The notes under the pieces: generated by a model
The model's database searches: none
Told to the model about the DNA's origin: nothing
The model's input: only the letters and a program-made list of their open reading frames with translations
DNA from: Candidatus Poseidoniia archaeon
GTDB lineage: Archaea > Thermoplasmatota > Poseidoniia > MGIII > CG-Epi1
Length of the DNA: 6,294 nucleotides
Direction: 5' to 3'
Assembly: GCA_029941645.1 (NCBI GenBank)
Contig: JAPYSZ010000055.1
Coordinates: 1 to 6,294, forward strand
Translations under genes and position numbers: made by a program
Shown: positions 1 through 5,413 of the stretch, piece after piece
Layout of the letters: each line of letters starts with the position of its first letter
How positions within the stretch are numbered: the first letter of the stretch is position 1

Positions 1-2
1 AA

Positions 3-920
3 GAGTTTTTAGATAAAATGGAACTACTTTCCAATATTCCAGCAACAAAATATACGAGAGCTTCAGAGTTTGTTCAACAAATAGCTGAAGAAACTAAGAA
101 ATTATTAGATAGAGGTGAAGCCTACCAGACTGAAGAAGGCATCTTTCTAAGAATAAAACAAGAAGAACACGGTAAATTGTTAGGCATTAATTTTGAGGAT
201 TCATTGGCTCAAAGTACTAGTGAAGTTGATTCGGGACCGAAGAAAAGTCCTCATGATACTTTACTTTGGGGTCTACCATTGGGTGATGGTAAAACTTGGG
301 AATTTGAAGGCCTGCCCGTTGGAAGACCTGGTTGGCATCTTGAGTGTACATTAATGTCATCATCAGAATTAGATTTACCAATCGATATTCATTGGGGAGG
401 AATTGATCTAATCTATCCTCATCATGAAACAGAGATGATACTTGCTGAAAAGATAGGTTTAGGAAATTATTGTGATTTTTGGATGCATAATGGACTTATG
501 GAAGATGCAGAAGGTAAATTATCTAAATCAAGAGGCGAGAGAATAACATTGGAGGAAGTTTTCGAGGATTGCCCTCCTGCTGCACTTAGATTCTATCTGT
601 TAAGCCACCATTATCGTGATTTTACACCATATTCTCCTGAAGGATTACTTGAAGCATGTCAGGAAGGCGAGCGTCTTGGAGTCAATGCTGTAGATTGTAT
701 GGTTGCAGAACCCACAGATCCCAGAAATGATGATGAGATGGTAATTTTAGTTGCTAAATTTGAGAAAGCTTTGGATGATGACCTTGATACACCTAAGGCA
801 TTGGATGTTTTGCGAGATTTGGATGTAATTGCAGGAAACAGGTTGAAAAATGGAGGCGATATTGGCCCAGTCTCGGGAATGTACAGTATATTTCAATGCG
901 TTCTTGGTGTATTTTCTTAG
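3..920 (+). CDS. cysS: Cysteinyl-tRNA synthetase, 5'-truncated by the window edge, short C-terminus
   Basis: Class I aminoacyl-tRNA synthetase that charges tRNA-Cys with cysteine in the cytoplasm. The frame is open to the left edge (EFLDK precedes the first ATG at 18), so that ATG is internal. About 95 N-terminal residues, including the HIGH motif and the first zinc cysteine, are missing by comparison with the 461-residue E. coli enzyme. Numbering from the ATG at 18, the visible zinc ligands match the family: C110 in GRPGWHLEC, and H135 and E139 in PHHETE. The KMSKS loop is KLSKS (167-171). A DALR-type helical region follows (PAALRFYLLSHHYRDF, then DDDLDTPKALDVL). The protein stops about 129 residues after KLSKS, against about 190 in E. 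coli, at the point equivalent to the LSAVLGLL segment, so the C-terminal anticodon-binding extension is absent. The family HGGG is HWGG here. Its stop overlaps the converging gene by 4 bases. Family call is very secure. Confidence 0.96.
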   Translation, partial: EFLDKMELLSNIPATKYTRASEFVQQIAEETKKLLDRGEAYQTEEGIFLRIKQEEHGKLLGINFEDSLAQSTSEVDSGPKKSPHDTLLWGLPLGDGKTWEFEGLPVGRPGWHLECTLMSSSELDLPIDIHWGGIDLIYPHHETEMILAEKIGLGNYCDFWMHNGLMEDAEGKLSKSRGERITLEEVFEDCPPAALRFYLLSHHYRDFTPYSPEGLLEACQEGERLGVNAVDCMVAEPTDPRNDDEMVILVAKFEKALDDDLDTPKALDVLRDLDVIAGNRLKNGGDIGPVSGMYSIFQCVLGVFS

Positions 921-1366
921 TTTTTAAATTCTTCTAAGATAGTATCAGTCACTTCACAATCAGGTAATTCTTTCTCCATCAACCAGCCATACCATTCAAT
1001 TGATATTTTGCCACCTTTTTCAGTCTTTTTAGCCTTGAGAATTCTATCTTTCACAATAATTTTCCCGTCCATTAGAATTCCATTTTTTCCAAATGCAAAA
1101 GGACGAGGATATCCAAGATAAACTAAACTTAGAACAAAGAGAGCCAATGATAGATAAATCTCTGTTTCTTGGATGTAATCAAGGGAGATAATGAATATCA
1201 TAGTACAAGGAATTAGTAAACCATTGATTCCCTTTCGTTCTATTTCCTTCCAGAAATCTAATGTAATGGATTTGCTTTCTTCTTCAGGCTTTCTGAACAA
1301 AATAACAACATCATATAACAATACAATGAGCAGTACTATCTTTGCGTAGAAAAGAAGTTCATTCAT
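917..1366 (-). CDS. Small membrane protein of unknown function, three predicted transmembrane helices
   Basis: A 149-residue protein. Hydrophobic segments lie at about 4-24, 49-65 and 70-86, followed by a soluble C-terminal domain of about 60 residues. That domain begins FGKNGILMDGKIIVKD and looks beta-rich, reminiscent of small PH-like membrane-attached domains; this is a resemblance by eye, not a family assignment. K25-R44 between helices 1 and 2 is highly charged. The ATG start overlaps the end of tmk by 8 bases and is preceded by a GAGGT Shine-Dalgarno with a 5-base spacer, so the two genes are translated from one message. At the other end its TAA shares bases with the TAG of cysS. I do not recognise the function. 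Nothing ties it to nucleotide metabolism except the shared operon. Confidence 0.85.
   Translation of the reverse strand: MNELLFYAKIVLLIVLLYDVVILFRKPEEESKSITLDFWKEIERKGINGLLIPCTMIFIISLDYIQETEIYLSLALFVLSLVYLGYPRPFAFGKNGILMDGKIIVKDRILKAKKTEKGGKISIEWYGWLMEKELPDCEVTDTILEEFKN
921..925 (+). terminator. Possible T-run terminator after cysS
   Basis: Five T residues follow the cysS stop codon directly on the non-template strand. Archaeal RNA polymerase can terminate at short T-runs without a hairpin. The run lies inside the coding end of the converging gene, so it could also simply be coding sequence. Weak support. Confidence 0.25.
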
Positions 1367-1943
1367 TCCTTACCTCGGAGACTAATTTCCATACTTCTTC
1401 AAATATTTCTTCCGGAGTTCTCACAGAATCAACAATTCTAACAAGAGGATCACTTTCTAAATTAAGATAAGCTTCTCTAACTTTTTTTAAGTGTTCTTCC
1501 TTTTCAAATTCATCAGCTTCACTGTGACCACGTACTCTTTCCAAAGCAGTTGAAACAGGCAAGTCAAATATCAAAACAATATCTGGATTTGGGGCGAAAT
1601 CGTGCTTATTTCGGATATATTCAACATCTAAACCACCGGCTACTTGATATGCCATAGATGAATAGTAATATCGATCCATCAAAACTACTGTACCATTATC
1701 TAATGCAGGCTGTATTTTCTCATCAACATGTTGTTTTCGGTCTAAAATGAAAAATTCCAATATTTCTTCATTAGTTGCTTTTCTTTTACCATGTAAAACA
1801 TCCCACAATTTCTGACCGTGTGGTTCATTGGTAGGTTCTTTTAGGACTACTGTGTTTTCTCCTAATTCTTCTAATTTTTTTTGCAATAATATTGTCTGTG
1901 TCGATTTTCCACAACCATCAATTCCTTCCAGATTTATTAGCAC
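1359..1943 (-). CDS. tmk: Thymidylate (dTMP) kinase
   Basis: Phosphorylates dTMP to dTDP with ATP, an essential cytoplasmic step in dTTP synthesis. The 194 residues fit the usual size of about 200-215. Visible motifs are the P-loop GIDGCGKST (7-15), EPT (36-38), the DRY motif D90-R91-Y92 followed by YYSSMAYQ for dTMP binding, and a lid segment with R136, R138 and a run of acidic and lysine residues (139-155). The start is GTG: an in-frame TGA lies immediately upstream (ATG ATT TGA GTG), and this GTG places the P-loop seven residues in, as in the family. There is no Shine-Dalgarno, so the gene is probably leaderless. It heads an operon with the downstream membrane-protein gene (8-base overlap). 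Confident in the family and the start. Confidence 0.96.
   Translation of the reverse strand: MLINLEGIDGCGKSTQTILLQKKLEELGENTVVLKEPTNEPHGQKLWDVLHGKRKATNEEILEFFILDRKQHVDEKIQPALDNGTVVLMDRYYYSSMAYQVAGGLDVEYIRNKHDFAPNPDIVLIFDLPVSTALERVRGHSEADEFEKEEHLKKVREAYLNLESDPLVRIVDSVRTPEEIFEEVWKLVSEVRNE
1372..1376 (-). promoter_or_regulatory. Shine-Dalgarno (GAGGT) for the membrane-protein gene
   Basis: On the minus strand GAGGT ends 5 bases before the ATG at 1366. It matches the complement of the conserved CCTCC at the 3' end of 16S rRNA. It lies within the last codons of tmk, supports the ATG at 1366 as the start, and indicates that SD-led initiation is used inside operons here. Confidence 0.5.
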
Positions 1944-2024
1944 TCAAATCATAGAGGAAGGGTCTTAATTAGAGGATTTGTTGGATTTTACGATATAGAT
2001 ATTGTTGATTCTGAATATGTATTT

Positions 2025-2324
2025 CTAACTGCTATTCTTTGATCGTTCTTCAATAAGTTCTGGATTCATATTGGGCCTACAATACCAAGTTAAATATTGT
2101 TCATCACCTTTTGGAAATCTATCAATGAAAAAATTACCACGTCCATATTTTTCTTCACCAACAGACTGAATTGCTTTTTTCATAATTCTACTGATTTTGA
2201 GGTCCCTGACTATGTCTTTTTCTTTCCATATTATCATAGGCATCTTTTCTTCATCATCAAGAATAATATACTCAGTAGTTTCCTCATATATGATTGTACC
2301 TTTAGGGATATTATTCAAGTTCAT
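2025..2324 (-). CDS. Hypothetical protein, about 99 residues
   Basis: I do not recognise this protein. It appears soluble, with no signal or membrane segment. The N-terminal half alternates hydrophobic and charged residues (GTIIYEETTEYIILDDEE), suggesting beta strands, and the C-terminal half has aromatic and basic stretches (GRGNFFIDRF, YLTWYCRPN) and one cysteine. I chose the ATG at 2324 because a TATA-like CTTTAAT (2359-2365, minus strand) would place transcription start near 2336. The alternative GTG at 2345, directly after an in-frame TAA, adds seven residues (MDTYWTI) and would then lie upstream of the transcript. Neither start has a Shine-Dalgarno. It lies 81 bases upstream of tmk on the same strand and may or may not be cotranscribed. 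An opposite-strand frame overlaps this region; its composition (runs of F and I) looks like a shadow, which favours the minus-strand gene. Confidence 0.75.
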   Translation of the reverse strand: MNLNNIPKGTIIYEETTEYIILDDEEKMPMIIWKEKDIVRDLKISRIMKKAIQSVGEEKYGRGNFFIDRFPKGDEQYLTWYCRPNMNPELIEERSKNSS

Positions 2325-2358
2325 AATGGTCCAGTAAGTGTCCACTTATTAGTTTACC

Positions 2359-2365
2359 ATTAAAG
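2359..2365 (-). promoter_or_regulatory. Candidate TATA box for the hypothetical gene
   Basis: CTTTAAT on the minus strand, centred about 38 bases before the ATG at 2324, which predicts a leader of about 12 bases. It overlaps one arm of the inverted repeat at 2361-2393, so a protein bound there could block it. The box is imperfect, so this is tentative. Confidence 0.3.
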
Positions 2366-2393
2366 CTAACACCTATCGTCAATAGGGGCTTTA
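2361..2393. repeat. Interrupted inverted repeat in the divergent intergenic region
   Basis: Outer arms TAAAGC (2361-2366) and GCTTTA (2388-2393) are perfect complements. Inner arms CCTAT (2372-2376) and ATAGG (2382-2386) are also perfect, around a 5-base loop CGTCA. Five unpaired bases on the left and one on the right separate the inner and outer pairs. As DNA it could be an operator overlapping the minus-strand TATA candidate; as RNA it could form a stem only if a transcript crosses it. The structure is seen in the sequence, the role is inferred. Confidence 0.4.
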
Positions 2394-2483
2394 CGTTTCT
2401 CATATTACTATACACGACCACTGATTCTCCTAATAGCTACGTTGATATTAATGTAATTGAATTAAGAATATTTTAAAGCATCA

Positions 2484-2492
2484 TTTTATAAG
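2484..2492 (+). promoter_or_regulatory. Archaeal TATA box driving the 87-residue gene
   Basis: TTTTATAAG is centred about 32 bases before the ATG at 2520, predicting a start of transcription near 2514 and a leader of only about six bases with no room for a Shine-Dalgarno. The bases just upstream (AAAGCATCA) are purine-rich, as expected for a TFB recognition element. This is the best promoter in the window and the main evidence for archaeal transcription signals. Confidence 0.6.
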
Positions 2493-2519
2493 GGATTGGT
2501 AGGAATGTAGTTCATAACC

Positions 2520-2783
2520 ATGGCAGGCAAGTGGGGAAAGTGGATAGCTAATAAGTGTACACGGACTTTCGTAAGTCCGGAAGGTGCAGCCCAATATCTG
2601 CGCGAGCATGATTATAGCGGCAAGATTTTGCAAACTCCTGAAGGCATTTTAGCAGTCTGCTGCGCTTATCCGGATGGTTATTATCCAGAGGCAACTACCC
2701 TGTTTGAAATATGTGATGATGACTCTAAGAATGCCGACAATTCCTCTTCAGATTGCTGCGACAAAGAATTATTGTCTGTTTAG
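2520..2783 (+). CDS. Small cysteine-rich acidic-tailed protein of unknown function, 87 residues
   Basis: No family recognised. The N-terminus is basic and aromatic (MAGKWGKWIANKC). A middle block (FVSPEGAAQYLREHDYSG) looks like a compact alpha/beta unit, followed by GILAVCCAYPDGYYP and an acidic, serine/asparagine-rich tail (EICDDDSKNADN). Six cysteines (13, 47, 48, 65, 79, 80) include two CC pairs, which could bind metal or be redox active; this is inference. No signal peptide is seen, so it is probably cytoplasmic. The gene is about 47% GC by eye, clearly above its neighbours, with more C- and G-ending codons, as seen in highly expressed genes or in recently acquired ones. A strong TATA box and near-leaderless start fit high expression. 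The ATG at 2520 is fixed by that promoter. It lies first in line before the 38-residue ORF and the exporter. Confidence 0.82.
   Translation: MAGKWGKWIANKCTRTFVSPEGAAQYLREHDYSGKILQTPEGILAVCCAYPDGYYPEATTLFEICDDDSKNADNSSSDCCDKELLSV
2562..2579 (+). other. Perfect 7-bp hairpin inside the start of the 87-residue gene
   Basis: CGGACTT (2562-2568) and AAGTCCG (2573-2579) are exact reverse complements around a TCGT loop, spanning roughly codons 15-20. In mRNA this would be a stable short stem about 40 bases after the start codon. It may affect translation or RNA stability, or be chance within a GC-richer gene. Confidence 0.45.
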
Positions 2784-2828
2784 TCGTTGTCTGGTAATAA
2801 GCTAATATACAGCTTTCAATGCGATAAT

Positions 2829-2945
2829 ATGGTAGATTTCAAGGGTTTCATCAAGGGCCAAGCAGTCAAAATGATTAAGGATCCCAAAACTGGTCAAGAA
2901 AAGTGGGTGCCTATGGACTATGATGAGTCCGAGGATTCACAATAA
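2829..2945 (+). CDS. Micro-protein of 38 residues, unknown function
   Basis: An ATG-to-TAA frame of 39 codons starting MVDFKGFIKGQAVKMIKD. Residues 5-25 are lysine-rich (six lysines) with a DPKTGQEKW turn-like segment, and the tail (30-38, DYDESEDSQ) is strongly acidic. It is soluble and has no cysteine. Coding support: it fills the gap between two same-strand genes, with 45 bases before it and only 5 bases to the exporter start, its GC content matches the 87-residue gene, and its residue mix is protein-like rather than random. It has no Shine-Dalgarno. An AATATA at 2804-2809 could be its own TATA box for a leaderless message, though the 22-base spacing is short; otherwise it is read from the 2484 promoter. 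Function unknown; a small regulator or partner of the exporter or of the 87-residue protein is possible but unproven. Confidence 0.6.
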   Translation: MVDFKGFIKGQAVKMIKDPKTGQEKWVPMDYDESEDSQ

Positions 2946-2950
2946 TTATC

Positions 2951-3562
2951 TTGGAATTAGCCTTTATTTCTGGTTTTCTTATTAGTATATCACTAATCTT
3001 AGCACTTGGTCCACAGAATGTTTTCGTAATGAGACAAGGATTACTACGTTCGCATGTCTTTGCAGCTTGTTTGGTATGTTCTATTTCAGATGCTTTGTTA
3101 ATTGGGGCTGGAGTTTTAGGAGTTGGACTTTTTCTATCAGAAATGGAGGAATTGGCAATATGGATGTCTATAGGTGCATCAATTTTTCTGATATTCTATG
3201 GATGCTTGAGAATTAAATCAGCCTTAGATCCTAAGGGTTTGGAAGTTGGTGATAACGAATCTCAGGATTTATGGCCAACAATATTAGCTGGATTAGCATT
3301 TACTTATCTTAATCCGCACGTCTATGTGGATACTTTACTCCTCATAGGTGGAGCTTCCAGCAGCTATGCAGGTAATGAAAAACTGATGTTTGGAATAGGC
3401 GCGGCTACAGCATCGTTTGTCTTTTTCTTTTCATTGGGATATGGTGCCAAACGATTATCTCCGATATTGAATAATCCTGAATCTTGGAAAATTATTGATT
3501 TATTTATTGCAGGAGTAATGTTTACAGTTGCAGGAATTCTTATGTTTCCTTACTTGTTCTAA
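2951..3562 (+). CDS. LysE/ArgO-family amino acid exporter
   Basis: Inner-membrane exporter of basic amino acids by family; closest by eye to E. coli ArgO (arginine export) and C. glutamicum LysE. The 203 residues form six hydrophobic segments (about 1-19, 37-60, 68-88, 109-135, 145-165, 180-200). Family signatures are present: LALGPQNVFVMRQG (17-30), the SD pair (46-47) in helix 2, and LNPHVYVDTLLLIGG (120-134). The start is TTG at 2951: it sets the first helix and GPQN at the family's usual distance, and no ATG or GTG fits. A GAGG lies 16 bases upstream, too far for a good Shine-Dalgarno, so coupling to the 38-residue ORF ending five bases earlier is likely. Its TAA shares bases with the TAG of the converging PLP enzyme. 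Substrate (arginine, lysine or other) is inferred. Confidence 0.92.
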   Translation: MELAFISGFLISISLILALGPQNVFVMRQGLLRSHVFAACLVCSISDALLIGAGVLGVGLFLSEMEELAIWMSIGASIFLIFYGCLRIKSALDPKGLEVGDNESQDLWPTILAGLAFTYLNPHVYVDTLLLIGGASSSYAGNEKLMFGIGAATASFVFFFSLGYGAKRLSPILNNPESWKIIDLFIAGVMFTVAGILMFPYLF

Positions 3563-4701
3563 TTCAGGATTTCTTGTAAAGAATCAAGGAAAAAAGTAAT
3601 CTGTTCGGTTGTATTGTCAATATGGGGTGATACTCTAAGAAAACCTGATCGATTTGTAACTAGAATTCCATATTCATCCTGTAATTGTTTTACTACATCA
3701 CCGGTATCAAATCCAGGAGGGATTTTGATACTAACTATAGCACTCCGTTCCTTATCATTAGTGGGTGAAGCTATCTCAAGCCCGCTTGCTAAAGCACCTT
3801 CAATCAACATATTAGTTAATTCAATATCATGTTCCCAGACTTTCTGAATTCCAATGTCAGTTATTTCGCCAATTGATGCAGCAAGTCCTAATGCCGCACC
3901 AAAATGAATCGTTGTAAATTCAAAACGACTAGCATCCTCTGGAAATTCTAAGCGTTCAGCTCTCATATTCCAAATATCTTTGTGACTTCGAAAGCCGATT
4001 ATACCTGGCGAAAGAGATTGAATTTTTGGGGAAATATAGCCAACGGCTGCACCATAAGTTCCTCTAAGCCACTTGTATCCTGAAGCTACGATTGCATCAG
4101 CTCCTGAGTCTTTAGCATTTATTGGAATCATCCCCATAGATTGTGTCGCATCTACTATGAATAATGCTCCAACATCATGTGCCGCTTTAGTGAATGATTT
4201 TAGATTATAACGTTGACCACAAGCATATTCTACATGTGATAGTGTTACTACAGCAGTATCATCGTTGATTAAACTTAGAATATCTTCAGGCTTTGTGTAA
4301 TAATTTTCGTTATGTGGTGCGAGCCTTATTTCTGCACCAAATTCATCTGAAACTCTTTGCCAAGGATAAACGGTAGATGGAAAAGAGGCTTTTGTAGAAA
4401 CAATATTACTACCTTTTTTTGGCGCTATTGCCCATGCCAATGAACTTAGTAGTTCGGTTGCACTTGAGCTAACACATACATCTGAAATCGGACATTCTAG
4501 AAGGTTTGCCGTTGATTTTCTAAGGGGGATCATACCTTTTTTTTCGGCGTCAGCATCGAATTCAGCGGCACCACCACGTGCTAAAGATGTGGCCCATTCA
4601 GAAGCGATTAAGTGGGCTTTGGGCGATGTTGTTGCCACATTTGCATAGGATAGGTTCGTCCATTTCTTCATCTTTGACAGATGGGCTATGAATAGTTGCA
4701 T
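3559..4701 (-). CDS. Class-V aminotransferase-fold PLP enzyme (cysteine desulfurase/isopenicillin N epimerase-like)
   Basis: A 380-residue PLP-dependent enzyme of fold type I. The cofactor lysine is K210 in ASGYKWLRGTYG, the pyridine-nitrogen aspartate is D184 in FIVDATQSMG with Q187, and the phosphate/ring region includes SSSATE (78-83) and SHVEYACGQRYNL (155-167, H156). A carboxylate-binding arginine is R356 in FLRVSPHIDNT. The active-site cysteine loop of SufS/CsdB desulfurases (GHHC type) is missing: the chain passes from GILVTNRSG straight into FLRVSPH, so sulfur transfer from cysteine is unlikely. Epimerase, lyase, kynureninase-like or aminotransferase activity remains possible; substrate unknown. 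The start could be the ATG at 4701 or Met11 (MKKWTNLSYANVA), which sits nearer the family's conserved N-terminal start. It is divergent from the C26 hydrolase (52-bp gap) and converges on the exporter. Confidence 0.9.
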   Translation of the reverse strand: MQLFIAHLSKMKKWTNLSYANVATTSPKAHLIASEWATSLARGGAAEFDADAEKKGMIPLRKSTANLLECPISDVCVSSSATELLSSLAWAIAPKKGSNIVSTKASFPSTVYPWQRVSDEFGAEIRLAPHNENYYTKPEDILSLINDDTAVVTLSHVEYACGQRYNLKSFTKAAHDVGALFIVDATQSMGMIPINAKDSGADAIVASGYKWLRGTYGAAVGYISPKIQSLSPGIIGFRSHKDIWNMRAERLEFPEDASRFEFTTIHFGAALGLAASIGEITDIGIQKVWEHDIELTNMLIEGALASGLEIASPTNDKERSAIVSIKIPPGFDTGDVVKQLQDEYGILVTNRSGFLRVSPHIDNTTEQITFFLDSLQEILN

Positions 4702-4753
4702 TTATCATCTTAACGTGAGGCTAAAGTAGCATGGCTTATTTTGTCTTAATAGT
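4702..4753. promoter_or_regulatory. Divergent promoter region between the PLP enzyme and the C26 hydrolase
   Basis: Fifty-two bases separate two divergent ATGs, so both promoters must lie here or extend into the genes. A CTTTAG on the minus strand (4721-4726) is centred about 23 bases before the PLP-enzyme ATG. The same place is about 30 bases before the other ATG. Neither start has a Shine-Dalgarno, which fits leaderless transcripts and possible co-regulation. The boxes themselves are weak. Confidence 0.35.
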
Positions 4754-5413
4754 ATGAAATCAACTGCTTTGACTTTAGGCAACGAACGGTATTTTCCTCG
4801 CTATGCTAAGTTTATTACTGAAGCTGAAGGGACTCCTCAAAGAATTGAATCTCCTGAAGATTTAGATAATTATGATGTTTTGGTTTTGTCAGGAGGTGGA
4901 GATATGGGGATAAAAAGTGGAGCTTATGGCAGTCAAACAGAAAATTTACCCATTGGCGGTGTCAATGATGATAGAGATGAATTAGAATTAGCACTACTTC
5001 GAAAAGCTAAAGAGCGTAACATGCCAGTTCTAGGTATTTGTCGTGGATTACAAGTTATAAATGTTTTCTTTGGTGGAACATTATGGTCAGATATAGGTCA
5101 AGGAGATTTTGACGGTGGAATTCATAGAGATGGAGAAGGAGGAGAACCACCTGTAGGTGATATTGCACATTGGACTGAGATGGAAGGTAAGGAATTTGAA
5201 GTAACTAGTCACCATCATCAGGGTGTCCGAGAATTAGGTAAAGATCTTCAGATTATTTCCAAATCTTCGGATGGAATGATTGAGGCCGTAAAACATGAAT
5301 CATTGCCCTGGTTTGCAGTACAGTGGCATCCGGAAAGAACTCAGGAGGGACTTGGTCGAGCCTTACCTCGTGAATGGCTACGGAAGGAACTGCAAAGATG
5401 TACGACCGGATAA
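4754..5413 (+). CDS. Peptidase C26/class I glutamine amidotransferase-like hydrolase (gamma-glutamyl hydrolase type)
   Basis: A 219-residue class I GATase-fold protein of the PuuD/C26 type, whose members hydrolyse gamma-glutamyl bonds (for example gamma-glutamyl-GABA). The triad is complete: nucleophile C96 in GICRGLQVINV, and H192 and E194 in QWHPE. Other family marks are the LSGGGD strand-turn (45-50), LPIGGVNDDRDELELAL (65-81), FGGTLWSDI (106-114) and TSHHHQGV (151-158). It is somewhat shorter than PuuD (about 254) with a short N-terminus (MKSTALTLGNERYF). No synthetase domain is fused and none is next door, so it is more likely a free-standing hydrolase than a biosynthetic amidotransferase subunit. 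The 3' end overlaps the next gene by 16 bases, making a tight two-gene operon. Exact substrate unknown. Confidence 0.92.
   Translation: MKSTALTLGNERYFPRYAKFITEAEGTPQRIESPEDLDNYDVLVLSGGGDMGIKSGAYGSQTENLPIGGVNDDRDELELALLRKAKERNMPVLGICRGLQVINVFFGGTLWSDIGQGDFDGGIHRDGEGGEPPVGDIAHWTEMEGKEFEVTSHHHQGVRELGKDLQIISKSSDGMIEAVKHESLPWFAVQWHPERTQEGLGRALPREWLRKELQRCTTG
5382..5388 (+). promoter_or_regulatory. Shine-Dalgarno-like GGAAGGA choosing the MBL start
   Basis: GGAAGGA ends 9 bases before the ATG at 5398, inside the end of the C26 gene. It favours this ATG over the upstream in-frame ATG at 5374, which has no such signal and would add eight residues (MATEGTAK) before the conserved N-terminus. Confidence 0.45.

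Noticed and set aside
1..8. First eight bases of the window (AAGAGTTT) equal its last eight, and the last 54 bases are open in a frame that would continue into cysS
   Set aside because: Eight bases is far shorter than an assembly overlap, and joining the ends would still leave cysS without its HIGH-motif region, so a circular molecule is not supported.
1944..2024. Search for a tRNA, small RNA or extra ORF between tmk and the hypothetical gene
   Set aside because: No cloverleaf, stem or credible frame. Only AT-rich sequence that may hold a weak tmk promoter (TAATTAAG on the minus strand).
2097..2363. 88-residue plus-strand frame opposite the hypothetical gene
   Set aside because: Composition is runs of F, I and N typical of the antisense of a lysine/glutamate-rich gene. 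No promoter or Shine-Dalgarno precedes it.
2799..2816. AAGCT/AGCTT small hairpin between the 87-residue gene and the 38-residue ORF as a terminator
   Set aside because: Only five AT-rich pairs with a seven-base loop and no T-run. It more likely reflects chance around a TATA-like stretch.
3614..3847. 77-residue plus-strand frame inside the PLP enzyme
   Set aside because: Lies wholly antisense to a well-supported enzyme whose C-terminal motifs are intact there.
5374..5397. Upstream ATG as start of the MBL protein
   Set aside because: Adds MATEGTAK before the conserved N-terminus, lacks a Shine-Dalgarno, and increases overlap with the C26 gene. The ATG at 5398 fits better.
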